Shown here piece after piece: positions 15,517-23,200 of a DNA stretch of 28,604 nt. The position numbers were made by a program, and so were the translations under genes. Source of the DNA: CAYXVF01 sp964468125. GTDB lineage: Bacteria > Myxococcota > XYA12-FULL-58-9 > CAYXVF01. Numbering within the stretch: position 1 is the stretch's first letter; each line of letters opens with the position of its first letter. Under the pieces are notes generated by a model. The model was not told the DNA's origin, searched no databases, and saw only the letters and a list, made by a program, of their open reading frames with translations. The stretch is from contig CAYXVF010000079.1 of the NCBI GenBank assembly GCA_964468125.1, positions 1 through 28,604 of the forward strand. The letters are read 5' to 3'.

Positions 15517-16542
15517 ATGGCTGACCGGGTCTTTGACTGCTCGGCGGTCGTCGCCCGGCGCTTGATGGAGCGAGCGGCGGCGATCGGCAAGCTCTCGCCG
15601 GAGGCCTTGGTCGAGAACCTAGGACTCGTGGACGCGCGCTCCGACCCCGAGGGGCGTGTACCCCTCGAGCGCTTGGCGGCAACCTGGTTCGAGGCGGCGA
15701 AACGGGCAAAGGATCCCACCATCGCCATCTCCGTGGCTCGGGCGGTCGAGATCGCCGACGGCGATGTCTTCGGCTATCTCATGGCCACCTCGGCGAGCTC
15801 CCTCGAGGCGCTCCAAGTGCTGGTCCAATATTTTCCCATCGTCGTGTCCGGCCCGGATTTTTCCGTGGCTCTCCGAGGTGAGCGCTCACACATCGTCTAT
15901 ATGGTGCCGACCCAATGGGCCGAGCGATATCGCCACGACGCCGAGTCCCTGATGGCGATCATCGTGCGCCTCTGGCGACTGCTCTTCGATCCGGAATGGA
16001 AGCCGGTGGCGGTGAGCCTTCAGCATTCTCGACCGGCGGACGTGAGCGCCTACGTCGACTGGTTCGGGACCGAGCCGGAGTTCAACGCGACCGCAACTGA
16101 GCTCGTCTTCGACGGGCGCGCGGAGGAACACTACGAACGTCCTCGGGACGACGCGCTGCACGATATCCTTCGTCGCTACGCGAAGCGACTTCTGTCCGCG
16201 GAGCGCGGCTCCTGGATGCAGCGTTATCGGCGCGAGCTCATCGCCGCTTTTCCCCATCGCGCTCACGACCTCGAGTCCCTCGCCAAGCGCATGGGGACCT
16301 CAGTGCGCACGCTCCAGCGACGCCTCCAGGAGCACGACACGAGCCACGAAGAATCGGTTCGGGTGACCCGCCGGCTCCTCGCCGAGCACTACCTGCAAGA
16401 CGGGGCTTTCGCCGTCAAAGAGATCGCCTTCCTTCTGGGTTTTGCAACCCCCAATTCGTTTCACCGAGCTTTTCGGACCTGGACGGGCATGACGCCCGGC
16501 GACTACCGGGAGCGCTACACCCGCTCCATCATCGTGCAGTGA
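15517..16542 (+). CDS. AraC-family transcriptional regulator (OruR/ArgR-like, arabinose-binding-domain type)
   Basis: A 341-residue protein. The N-terminal 200 residues (ARRLMERAAAIG, VPLERLAATWFEAAKRAKDP, DVFGYLMATSASSLEALQVL, then VWLLFDPEWKP-like helix VRLWRLLFDPEWKPVAVSLQ) match the ligand-sensing Arabinose_bd type of regulator. The C-terminal 100 residues hold two helix-turn-helix units: DLESLAKRMGTSVRTLQRRL and VKEIAFLLGFATPNSFHRAF, ending in the AraC signature FRTWTGMTPGDYR. It is cytoplasmic and binds DNA. ATG 15517 is preferred to the in-frame TTG at 15481, though neither has a strong ribosome site. It is divergent from the subtilase gene, which is its most likely target, and it overlaps the opposite-strand gene at the 3' end by 28 bases. 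Confidence 0.92.
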   Translation: MADRVFDCSAVVARRLMERAAAIGKLSPEALVENLGLVDARSDPEGRVPLERLAATWFEAAKRAKDPTIAISVARAVEIADGDVFGYLMATSASSLEALQVLVQYFPIVVSGPDFSVALRGERSHIVYMVPTQWAERYRHDAESLMAIIVRLWRLLFDPEWKPVAVSLQHSRPADVSAYVDWFGTEPEFNATATELVFDGRAEEHYERPRDDALHDILRRYAKRLLSAERGSWMQRYRRELIAAFPHRAHDLESLAKRMGTSVRTLQRRLQEHDTSHEESVRVTRRLLAEHYLQDGAFAVKEIAFLLGFATPNSFHRAFRTWTGMTPGDYRERYTRSIIVQ

Positions 16543-17297
16543 GTGGGGAGCGAGAGGCGCAAGGTGTCGTCGCTCCACCGGTGCTCGAGCCTGCCGCCCA
16601 GTGTCTGGGCCAAGCGTTGGCATTCGTCGAGGGGGAGCGCCCCTCTGATGTAGCCGAGCAGGGGATGGTCGCAATGCTTTCGGTCGAACTGCCGTAGCTC
16701 GATCCGTACCCGTCCGTTCTCCCGCGATGCACGGAGTACGATTCGCGCATGGTCGCGGCAGCGGCTGCAGACGCGACCGAGGGCGCGCGCCGCCACGCCG
16801 TAGAGCAGGCGCGTAACGCTGAGCCGATTGCCCTGAACCCGGAGCTCGGGCTCATCCAAGATGATGGTGAGCTGACTCTCGTTGGCGAGCGACGGCCTGA
16901 GCAGGCGATGGCAGGTGCTGAGTGCCTCAGCGAGCTCGACGCCCATGGGGTCGTCGAAGCGTCGCGCGTCCGCGTCTGCCACGCGCAAGCCAGTCGTCTC
17001 GTGCAAAGTGATGCGCGCGGTCTCGTGCTTCGCGTCCGTTTCCAGATGCACGGAGATGTCGACGTGCGCACCGTTGCTCCACCACTCGCTCGTCGTCCAC
17101 TGACCGTGCACGCGGGTCCGGGAGAAGATCGACTCCCACCAGCGCTCGCTGCGCCCCAATTCGCCGGGCCAAACCGACGTCAGTTTCTGTCGGCGAAGCT
17201 CTGCTGCTCGTCGCCCGAGGAGCTCCGCTGCTTCGCCATGGAGGTTCTGAATCGTCATGGACCTCGTTTCCACTTCGAGGTGCGCAAAGAATGTCAT
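16515..17297 (-). CDS. Degenerate histidine-kinase-type ATPase (GHKL-like) protein
   Basis: A 260-residue soluble protein without a signal peptide. The C-terminal 120 residues follow the order of an HATPase domain: ESQLTIILDEPELRVQGNRLSVTRLLYGVAARAL at the place of the N box, a strand pair REN..RVRIELRQF where DxGxG is normal, and LAQTLGGRLEHRW...LRLSLPT at the end, the classical G2/last-strand pattern. The N-box Asn and the G1 Asp are not visible, so ATP binding is doubtful. Upstream, AEALSTCHRLLRP has no phosphorylatable His in HExxP context. It may act as a partner-binding relic or sensor. ATG 17297 has AGGA upstream; a longer frame to 17429 has no support. It overlaps the AraC gene tail to tail by 28 bases. 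Confidence 0.55.
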   Translation of the reverse strand: MTFFAHLEVETRSMTIQNLHGEAAELLGRRAAELRRQKLTSVWPGELGRSERWWESIFSRTRVHGQWTTSEWWSNGAHVDISVHLETDAKHETARITLHETTGLRVADADARRFDDPMGVELAEALSTCHRLLRPSLANESQLTIILDEPELRVQGNRLSVTRLLYGVAARALGRVCSRCRDHARIVLRASRENGRVRIELRQFDRKHCDHPLLGYIRGALPLDECQRLAQTLGGRLEHRWSDDTLRLSLPTHCTMMERV

Positions 17298-17435
17298 GCC
17301 CGTCCTTTCCTCTCCGCGCGTGCGCTCCTTCGATAGGTGGACGGGGCATGGAAAGCCATGGGGTGGCCGATGATTGGCGCACCACGTCACGGTTTTGGCG
17401 GGGTTTGAAACCCGCGATGGGGCGCTCAATGGCCG

Positions 17436-19844
17436 TCAGTCGACGTGCCAGCCCATCTCGTCGGCGCCAGCGCCGATGGGGCCGCCCGGAGGCACGCGGG
17501 CGGGCTCGACGCTCGGTGCCGCCGCGGGAGCCGGGCGCTCGAGGAAGCGCGTGATGCGAGCCTCGAGGTCGACGAGTCCATTGCGTGCGGCGTCACGGCG
17601 CAAGGCCGCGAGGTGTTCCGCCAGGCGATCGGACACGGGGCTCGTGAGCTCGGTCGCAGCCGCCATTACGTGCGAGATGTAGCGCTCGGCGATCGCATCG
17701 CGCAGATCGCGTCGCGCAGAGTCGTTCGCAAACGCCGTGGAGCGCGCACGCTCGAGGAGCTCGGCCACCCCGAGTTGGCTCGGGTTTCGCCGCTTCTGCT
17801 CCGCGACGCGGCTCAGGCGCGCCGGATGGAGGAGCGCTCCAAAGGTCAGATCCGCGGCGGTGCGCGCTGCTTGCACCGGATCGAAGAGCGGTGCGGTCTC
17901 GGTCGCGAAGCGCTCGCGGCGCGGGCCGTCGTACCAGCCCACGGGCTCGGGGATCAGGGCGTCGAGTAGCGCTGGCGGGAGCTCGAGCGCACTCGGGCTG
18001 ACGGTGCGCAGCAAGGCGCTCAGCGCCGAGCGTTGTTGCTCCGAGGACACGCTTTCGACGGCGCGTGCCTCGCCACGGAGGCCGTAGGTCCAGCGCGCGC
18101 CACCCACGAGCTTCGCGGCCGCGTTCAGCTGATAGCGATGGTAGAGATAGACGGGAACGAGCACGTCGTGAAGGTCAGACAGTGAGCGGCCTGGTCGCAC
18201 GTTGTTGGGTCCAAAGGTCGCGAGGGCGATGCGCCGCACCTCCATCGTCTCGTCGAGCATTGCGATCGGATCGGAGCCGTTGTCCCAAACGTTGCCCGCG
18301 GGGTGGGCGGCGCTCACCGGACGGCTGTGCGGGTCCGTGACGAAGTTGAGTCCCGCCTCGCTGGCCTTGCGCGCAATCGCGTCGAGAAAGCTCGCCTCGT
18401 CCTCGCCGCTCGGTATTTCCCGATAGGAGTACTCCACGGCGATTTCGTCCCAGGGGCCGATCCCGACCGCATAGGCCTGGGACGTGTCGAGGGTGCCGTC
18501 GTCGCCCGGGCGAATCCAGGGCGCCGGGTAGTCCATGACCGACGCGCGGTCATTGGTGCTCGCGGCCATGTTGTGGAGGAAGCCGAGGCAGTGCCCGACT
18601 TCGTGCGCCGCGAGCTGACGCACGCGGGCGAGGGCGAGCTCGATCGGATCGTCGGGCGCACCGCTGCCGGTCTTGTCAGCGCCGAGCAGACCCTCGAAAA
18701 TCATGCGGTCCTGACGCAGGCGAAGGGAGCCCAGGGTCACTCGGCCTACGATGATCTCCCCGGTGCGCGGATCGGCGATCGGGTTGCCATAGGACCACCC
18801 GCGCGTTTCGCGGTGGGCCCATTGAATCACGTTGTAGCGAACGTCCAAGGGGGACGCGCCCTCGGGGAGCACCTCGACGCGATAGCCGCCGGGAAACCCC
18901 GCCGCCTCAAAGGCCTCCTCCCACCAGCTCGCGCCTTCGACCAGCGCGCTGCGCACGGGCTCGGGGGCGCCGCGGTCCACGTAAAAGACAATGGGCGCCC
19001 GAACGCCATCGTCGTCTTTCTCGAGCCGGAAGCGCAGGGCGAGGCGCCGTTCGATCGGCTCGTCGAGGCCAGCGGCGTAGTCCCGGACCGGAAAGGGGAC
19101 CGCAGGCATGCGTGGATCGGCGAGGCGCGGAGTGTAGCCGTCGTCCGGCAGGCGAATGAACGAATGGTGGACTCTGAGCGTCAACGCCTGGGGCACGGGA
19201 GTGGTCGAGCGCACCTCGTCGCCGGGAGCGACGCTCGAAAAGGTGAGAATCGCTTCCGCTTCGACATTGTTCGGGAAGACCAACGTCGCCGCTGCGTCCA
19301 ACAGGGAGCGGCCCGCGTCGAGGGAGAAGCTTCCCTGGCTGCGTTCTTTCAGGTGCGCGGCGATCCCGAGCGCATCGCGAGCGACGAACGACGAGAGGTC
19401 GACGAGCACACCGTCGCCGTCGATCGCCGCGGCCGCCCCCGCCCAGAGCACTGACTCGGCAAAGGATTCGCGCACCGCTCGGCGCTCATTCGGGTCGTCG
19501 GAATCGGCGATGAACGCGTGGTTTTCTGCGACGGCGAGGACTTGGCCCGCGACGATGCGAAAGGCGAGCACGACGGGCTCGGTGGTGATGCCTCGGTCGA
19601 GGCCGACGGGGTTTGATCCCATGCCCGCGCCGAGGGACGCCAGGTAGACCACGCGCAGGGAGACCCCGTTCACATCCGGCGTCGGCAGCCTTGCGAGCAG
19701 TCGCCCGGTCTTTGCGTCTGCGAAGGTGGTGAACAGACCGTCTTGCGCGGTGAGCCCGGCGGTCGGCACGGGCGTCGCAGAAGGGGAAGTCGACGCGCAG
19801 GCCAGGAAGCCCAGCGTCAAGAGCGGAAACAATCGATTCGCCAT
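17436..19844 (-). CDS. Secreted zinc metallopeptidase of the metzincin type (DUF5117/DUF4953-like), predicted lipoprotein
   Basis: An 802-residue protein. The N-terminus MANRLFPLLTLGFLACAST shows a lipoprotein signal with Cys at about residue 16. The N-terminal half (GRLLARLPTPDVNG, SLGAGMGSNPVGLDRG, VVLAFRIVAGQVL, HHSFIRLPDDGYTPRLADPR) is typical of the family. VDRGAPEPVRSALVEGASWW precedes the catalytic site HEVGHCLGFLH (H414, E415, H418, H424), the extended HExxHxxGxxH of metzincins. SVMDYPAPW supplies the Met-turn. The C-terminal part (GGARWTYGLRGE onwards) is helical and ends in a Pro/Ala-rich tail. It should digest proteins or peptides outside the inner membrane. The ribosome site is weak. 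It lies upstream of, and in the same direction as, the degenerate kinase gene, 138 bases apart, probably not coupled. Confidence 0.9.
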   Translation of the reverse strand: MANRLFPLLTLGFLACASTSPSATPVPTAGLTAQDGLFTTFADAKTGRLLARLPTPDVNGVSLRVVYLASLGAGMGSNPVGLDRGITTEPVVLAFRIVAGQVLAVAENHAFIADSDDPNERRAVRESFAESVLWAGAAAAIDGDGVLVDLSSFVARDALGIAAHLKERSQGSFSLDAGRSLLDAAATLVFPNNVEAEAILTFSSVAPGDEVRSTTPVPQALTLRVHHSFIRLPDDGYTPRLADPRMPAVPFPVRDYAAGLDEPIERRLALRFRLEKDDDGVRAPIVFYVDRGAPEPVRSALVEGASWWEEAFEAAGFPGGYRVEVLPEGASPLDVRYNVIQWAHRETRGWSYGNPIADPRTGEIIVGRVTLGSLRLRQDRMIFEGLLGADKTGSGAPDDPIELALARVRQLAAHEVGHCLGFLHNMAASTNDRASVMDYPAPWIRPGDDGTLDTSQAYAVGIGPWDEIAVEYSYREIPSGEDEASFLDAIARKASEAGLNFVTDPHSRPVSAAHPAGNVWDNGSDPIAMLDETMEVRRIALATFGPNNVRPGRSLSDLHDVLVPVYLYHRYQLNAAAKLVGGARWTYGLRGEARAVESVSSEQQRSALSALLRTVSPSALELPPALLDALIPEPVGWYDGPRRERFATETAPLFDPVQAARTAADLTFGALLHPARLSRVAEQKRRNPSQLGVAELLERARSTAFANDSARRDLRDAIAERYISHVMAAATELTSPVSDRLAEHLAALRRDAARNGLVDLEARITRFLERPAPAAAPSVEPARVPPGGPIGAGADEMGWHVD

Positions 19845-19953
19845 GGCCCGCTCATAGCGTGACCGGCAATCGGGTGAAAGGCCGCGGCTCGAAGTCCAGG
19901 GTTCGATGCCCTTGGCTCGAAGCCCATCGCCTCGGAGTCGACCTCCTACGCAG

Positions 19954-19999
19954 CGTCGGCAGGGCTGCGCCGACGGCCTCGCCCCGGTGGAGCGAGGCC
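19954..19999 (-). terminator. Two adjacent GC hairpins downstream of the Hsp20 gene
   Basis: CGTCGGC/GCCGACG (19954-19960 and 19969-19975) and GGCCTCG/CGAGGCC (19975-19981 and 19993-19999) are perfect 7-bp stems sharing one base, 13-60 bases past the Hsp20 stop. No T-tract follows on minus. The rest of the space to 19845 holds the short direct repeat GGCTCGAAG (about 19887 and 19914) and nothing else clear. Confidence 0.4.
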
Positions 20000-20012
20000 G
20001 CGGGCATTGTGC

Positions 20013-20543
20013 TTAGGCGATGGTGATCTTCTTGGCGGTGTGCTCGCCGTCTTTCGCCTTCGGGATCCGCACGGTCAGGACGCCATCTTCAAATTTGGCT
20101 TCCACGCCCTTCGCGTCGACGTCCGTCGGCATTGGAATGTTCCGTTGGAACGAGCCGTAGAAGCGCTCGCTGCGGAACACACCGTTTTCGCGGCTCTCTT
20201 CGCGGTTTTCTTTCACGCCGCGCAGGCTCAGGACGTCATCGTGCAGCTGAAGCTCGATGTCGTCTTTCTTCATGCCTGGGAGCTCGGCGGTCACCTTGAG
20301 GTTCGTTTCCTCATCCACCACGTCGATGGTGGGACGGAAGCGGACCGGGCTGAAGTCGCCGAAGAATCGGTCCGACTCGAAATTTCCGAACGCGGTGTCG
20401 TCGAAGAAGGCCTGCATCATCTCGTTAAATGGCGTGCCGAAGAAGCTGCCAAAAGGCTCGAGCGTCCGCAGCGCGGGGGTGGCCTTCTCGTCTTTGTTCT
20501 TCCGCGCAAACTTGAATGGCATCCAACGTTCCAGCTTGCTCAT
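20013..20543 (-). CDS. hsp20: Hsp20/alpha-crystallin small heat-shock protein
   Basis: A 176-residue ATP-independent holdase chaperone of the cytoplasm. A Phe-rich N-terminal arm (EPFGSFFGTPFNEMMQAFFDD) precedes the alpha-crystallin domain, which starts at RPTIDVVDEETNLKVTAELPG, continues with KKDDIELQLHDDVLSLRG and the FYGSFQRNIPMP strand, and carries the family signature AKFEDGVLTVRIPK (A-x-x-x-n-G-V-L). A short tail follows without a clear IxI motif; ITIA at the very end may serve. ATG 20543 has AGGAG eight bases upstream; the longer frame to 20570 would include that site. It is a single-gene unit with a divergent broken gene upstream and an FNR-like site between them. Confidence 0.95.
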   Translation of the reverse strand: MSKLERWMPFKFARKNKDEKATPALRTLEPFGSFFGTPFNEMMQAFFDDTAFGNFESDRFFGDFSPVRFRPTIDVVDEETNLKVTAELPGMKKDDIELQLHDDVLSLRGVKENREESRENGVFRSERFYGSFQRNIPMPTDVDAKGVEAKFEDGVLTVRIPKAKDGEHTAKKITIA

Positions 20544-20604
20544 CGTTTTCTCCTCTCCCGAAATCGCCACACGCGCCAGGCGTAGGGCGATGTAGTCATA
20601 CAGC

Positions 20605-20634
20605 TCTAGGGTAGGGCTCGCGCGCAGCGGTCAA
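20605..20634 (-). promoter_or_regulatory. Possible sigma-70-type promoter of hsp20
   Basis: On minus, TTGACC (20634-20629) and CCTAGA (20610-20605) are spaced by 18 bases, about 60 bases before the hsp20 start. The match is partial and a heat-shock sigma promoter could be the real one. Confidence 0.25.
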
Positions 20635-20646
20635 CGTGAAACGAGC

Positions 20647-20660
20647 TTGATTCAGATCAG
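20647..20660. promoter_or_regulatory. FNR/CRP-family-like binding site upstream of hsp20
   Basis: TTGATTCAGATCAG matches the FNR-type consensus TTGAT-N4-ATCAA at 9 of 10 defined positions. It lies about 105 bases before the hsp20 start and 80 bases before the broken beta-helix gene. Chance matches of this quality occur, so support is moderate at best. Confidence 0.35.
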
Positions 20661-20739
20661 GCACGGGCGGGAACGCGACGCACTCCGGAGTTCGACCTCG
20701 AGCGGGCGCCGCCTCGAAGCCTCGGCTACATGCTCGCTC

Positions 20740-21625
20740 ATGCAGCGCGTTTTGCTCACGGTCCTCGTTTTGGGAACGGCGGTCGGTTGCACCCAGCGGG
20801 GAGGTTTTGTTTCGCCCGTGGGGACCGAGAACGATCAGGACAATGGCGGCACGGGCACGGGCACGGACGGCAGCGGGGGGGCAGTGGCGGCGCGCTTGCG
20901 CTCGCACCGCAGGTCGTGGAGCTCGAAGTGACCGCGTCTGACCTCTCGCCCGGCGACGCCTTTACCGTCCGAGCGCTCGTTCGCAACCCAGGCGTCGTGG
21001 CCTACGACACCTTCGGCGACAGCCTGCGTTTCACCGCGGCCGGTCGTGACGTGGGAGCAGATCTGTATCGGGTGCAAGACTCGCGTTTTTTTCAGTGCGG
21101 CCAGCCGGGCGACGGCGGTCAGGTCCTCGTCTCTCAAGGCGTGAACCACGCGTTTCGCAACAGCGCTTTCATCTGAGGGGGGCGCGATGGCCTGCTCCTG
21201 GACCGCGTCAACTCCGTGCGGGTGGAGAGGTGCCTGTTCTCGGAGAACGGCGACGATGATCTGAGTCTCCCGGGCTCCCTCAACGTCGTGGTGCGCGACT
21301 CGACCTTTGAAACCGGGGGACAGCCTCTCCGCTCCCGCCTTTGCGGTCACCGCGATGCTGGTGCAACTCGTTCGCGACGGTCTTTTCGATGGTCGAAAGC
21401 GAGCCCAGTGCGTCTTTGGTCTGGCGGGCCGTCGACATCGTCGACTTCGGCGGGGTGAGCCTGGACCCGTGCCTCTCCGCACGCGTCAACCGCTCTCTAC
21501 TGGTGGAGCGGTCGTCCTTTGGGCCTTGCGGCGCGGCGTCGAGTGCGCCCGCCCTGTCGCTTTCCAATGCTCGCTCTTCTTCCGTACGCGGCAATCAGTT
21601 CGTCGCCCTCGGGGCCCGTCGTTGA
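20740..21625 (+). pseudogene. Decayed gene for a right-handed beta-helix-type lipoprotein
   Basis: The N-terminus MQRVLLTVLVLGTAVGCTQRGG is a clean lipoprotein signal (Cys 17), followed by a Gly/Thr/Asn-rich linker. In the G7 run at 20875-20881 the frame breaks and goes on in another frame as GGALALAPQVVELEVTASDL. Rungs typical of pectate-lyase-like beta-helices follow: VQDSRFFQCGQPG, GVNHAFRNSAFI, then an in-frame TGA at 21174, then GLLLDRVNSVRVERCLFSEN and LNVVVRDSTFETGG. Two more frame changes (about 21313, at G5, and about 21390) are needed to reach VNRSLLVERSSFGPCG and SNARSSSVRGNQFVALG, ending at a stop at 21625. Three frameshifts plus one stop in 890 bases mean either a pseudogene or local sequence errors. 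The original product was probably a surface-exposed, sugar-binding or degrading lipoprotein. Confidence 0.7.
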
Positions 21626-21703
21626 GACCGTGGTGCAAGACTGGGGGGTGATCCCCGCTCCGGTCTCGTCTAACATTCAATAGAACTCTTCGAGGGACTA
21701 CTC

Positions 21704-22845
21704 ATGGGCAAGCACCTAGTCGTCGCCGCCTGCGGCATTCTTCTGCTTTCTTCGAGCCCAGCCTGGGCCGCGCCGCTGGTGGAGGGCGATAGCTGCGAGC
21801 TGAAACGAAACGTTCGGGTCAGCGCCAAAGCCAAGGGCAAGGGGAAGAAGCGCCGGGTCAAGAAGGGCGAATCGGTCCAGGTGATCGGCAGCCAGGGCAA
21901 GTGGCTCGAGGTGCAAGCCGGTGAGGTCACCGGCTGGGTGCAGAAGCCACGCCTCGAAAAGATCTGCGAAAAGGTCGAAGCCGCCGTCGAGCCCATGGAA
22001 GAAGAGACCTTCGAGGAGACCACGGACGCTCCCATGGACGACGGCATGGACGATGGCATGGACGATGGCATGGANNNNNNNNNNNNNNNNNNNNNNNNNN
22101 NNNNNNNNNNNNNNNNNNNNNNNNNNNNNNNNNNNNNNNNNNNNNNNNNNNNNNNNNNNNNNNNNNNNNNNNNNCCACGGACGCTCCCATGGACGACGGC
22201 ATGGACGATGGCATGGACGATGGCATGGAGGACCCTGCCGCCGCGGGGGGCGGCACGGCCGCTGGAGCGGAGGCCGATGCGTTCAACGATCCCTTTGCGG
22301 CCGAAGACAGTGGCACCCCGGAGGACAGCTCCGCGTCCGCAACCGACTCCTCGTCGGAGAGCTCGAGCTCGAGCAGCGACGAGTACGGCAATCTCGACGG
22401 GGATTGGTCCGGCGGCGGCGGAGGCGGCGGAAACGAGCGGCCGTCTCTGCAGATCGGAGCCGCGGCGGTCTATGGTCTGGAAGTCGAAGAGATCGGGATC
22501 CGCGGCGAACTCCTCTTCTCCCTCGATTTTCTCCTGCCGAACCTCCGGGTCGCGGCCAGTGGGGTCTATTGGCTGGTCGATGCGGGCACGCTCATCACCA
22601 TCAACGGTGATGCGAACTACAGCTTCCTCAACGTCGGCGATCTCTCTGTTTTCGGCCTTGCGGGCGTGAACTACTCGCGCTTCAGCTTTAGCGGCAACAG
22701 CAGCAGTGAGATCGGCATCAACGTTGGAGCGGGCGTCGAGTGGTACGGCATCGGATCTTCCTTGCCGCTCTTTCTCGACACCAAGTACGTGATCGGAGAC
22801 GCAGACCAGCTCGTGATCGGCGTCGGCGCGCGCTTCGGGATCTAA
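21704..22845 (+). CDS. Exported SH3-domain/outer-membrane beta-barrel protein with MDDG repeat, interrupted by an assembly gap
   Basis: The signal peptide ends at SSSPAWA (about residue 22). A bacterial SH3 domain follows (DSCELKRNVRVSAK to GKWLEVQAGEVTGWVQKPRL). Then comes an acidic linker with MDDG repeats, where 100 N are inserted, then a Gly/Ser/Asp-rich linker. The last 135 residues are a small barrel: SLQIGAAAVYGLEVEEIGIRG, DFLLPNLRVAASGVYWL, SVFGLAGVNYSRFSF, INVGAGVEWYGI, ending LVIGVGARFGI as outer-membrane barrels do. The frames before and after the gap differ as written. Removing the gap plus one copy of the 55-base duplicated flank restores a single frame of 328 residues. The SH3 part may touch peptidoglycan while the barrel sits in the outer membrane, so the protein may tether the two. 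ATG 21704 follows GAGGGACTACTC, a weak ribosome site. Confidence 0.82.
22020..22229 (+). repeat. Tandem MDDG-encoding repeat with identical 55-base flanks around a 100-N gap
   Basis: The 55 bases at 22020-22074 are identical to 22175-22229, and each contains three 12-base units encoding Met-Asp-Asp-Gly. The N run is 22075-22174, exactly 100. The true number of units is unknown. Confidence 0.92.
22075..22174. other. Assembly gap of exactly 100 N
   Basis: A round-number scaffold filler inside the repeat of the SH3/barrel gene. It does not represent a measured length. Confidence 0.98.
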
Positions 22846-22905
22846 TCCTTCCGAGTCCGCTCCGCTTGGCTTCGGCTTCTTTGGTGGCCTCGTCAGGCTC
22901 GCCAC

Positions 22906-23142
22906 TCATTTGCCAAGAAGGCCCAGAATCACGACGGTGGTCAAGGCGACTCCACCCGCGAGCGCGATCGGGCCTGCGGCGTGGTCGATCGCCCGGTCCC
23001 AGCTGTCGGGTAGGTCGAGGGACGGGACGACATAGAGCCGGTCGTTGCCGAAGGAGCCACGGTTTGCGCCGAACTCATCGGCAGCGAAGCCTTGGCCTAC
23101 GCCCAAGGGAAATACGAGGGTGGCGAACAGCGCGCTCAGCAT
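22906..23142 (-). CDS. 78-residue exported protein with C-terminal membrane helix
   Basis: MLSALFATLVFPLGVGQGFA is a signal peptide. A 35-residue polar stretch follows (DEFGANRGSFGNDRLYVVPS...DSWDRAID), then a hydrophobic helix GPIALAGGVALTTVVILGLLGK at the C-terminus. I know no family. ATG 23142 has a GGAGG site six bases upstream, which favours it clearly over the longer frame to 23304. It is 58 bases after the S9 peptidase gene on the same strand, so possibly in one unit with it, and it converges with the SH3/barrel gene. A Tat or Sec substrate anchored in the inner membrane is plausible. Confidence 0.68.
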   Translation of the reverse strand: MLSALFATLVFPLGVGQGFAADEFGANRGSFGNDRLYVVPSLDLPDSWDRAIDHAAGPIALAGGVALTTVVILGLLGK

Positions 23143-23200
23143 GGTGACCTCCGGGCTCTCTCCTAACATAACCCCGCGAAGGCCAGCTGCGGTTCCTCTT

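Noticed and set aside
18303..19454. Open frame on plus (383 codons), antisense to the metzincin
   Set aside because: Composition typical of a mirror frame; the HExxHxxGxxH protein on minus is clearly real.
19887..19925. GGTTCGATGCCC resembling a tRNA T-loop
   Set aside because: No acceptor, D or anticodon arms in the preceding 60 bases; no cloverleaf can be drawn.
22175..22669. Frame read straight through the N gap
   Set aside because: The translation after the gap is Trp/Arg-rich nonsense; the barrel is in another frame, and the N length is arbitrary.
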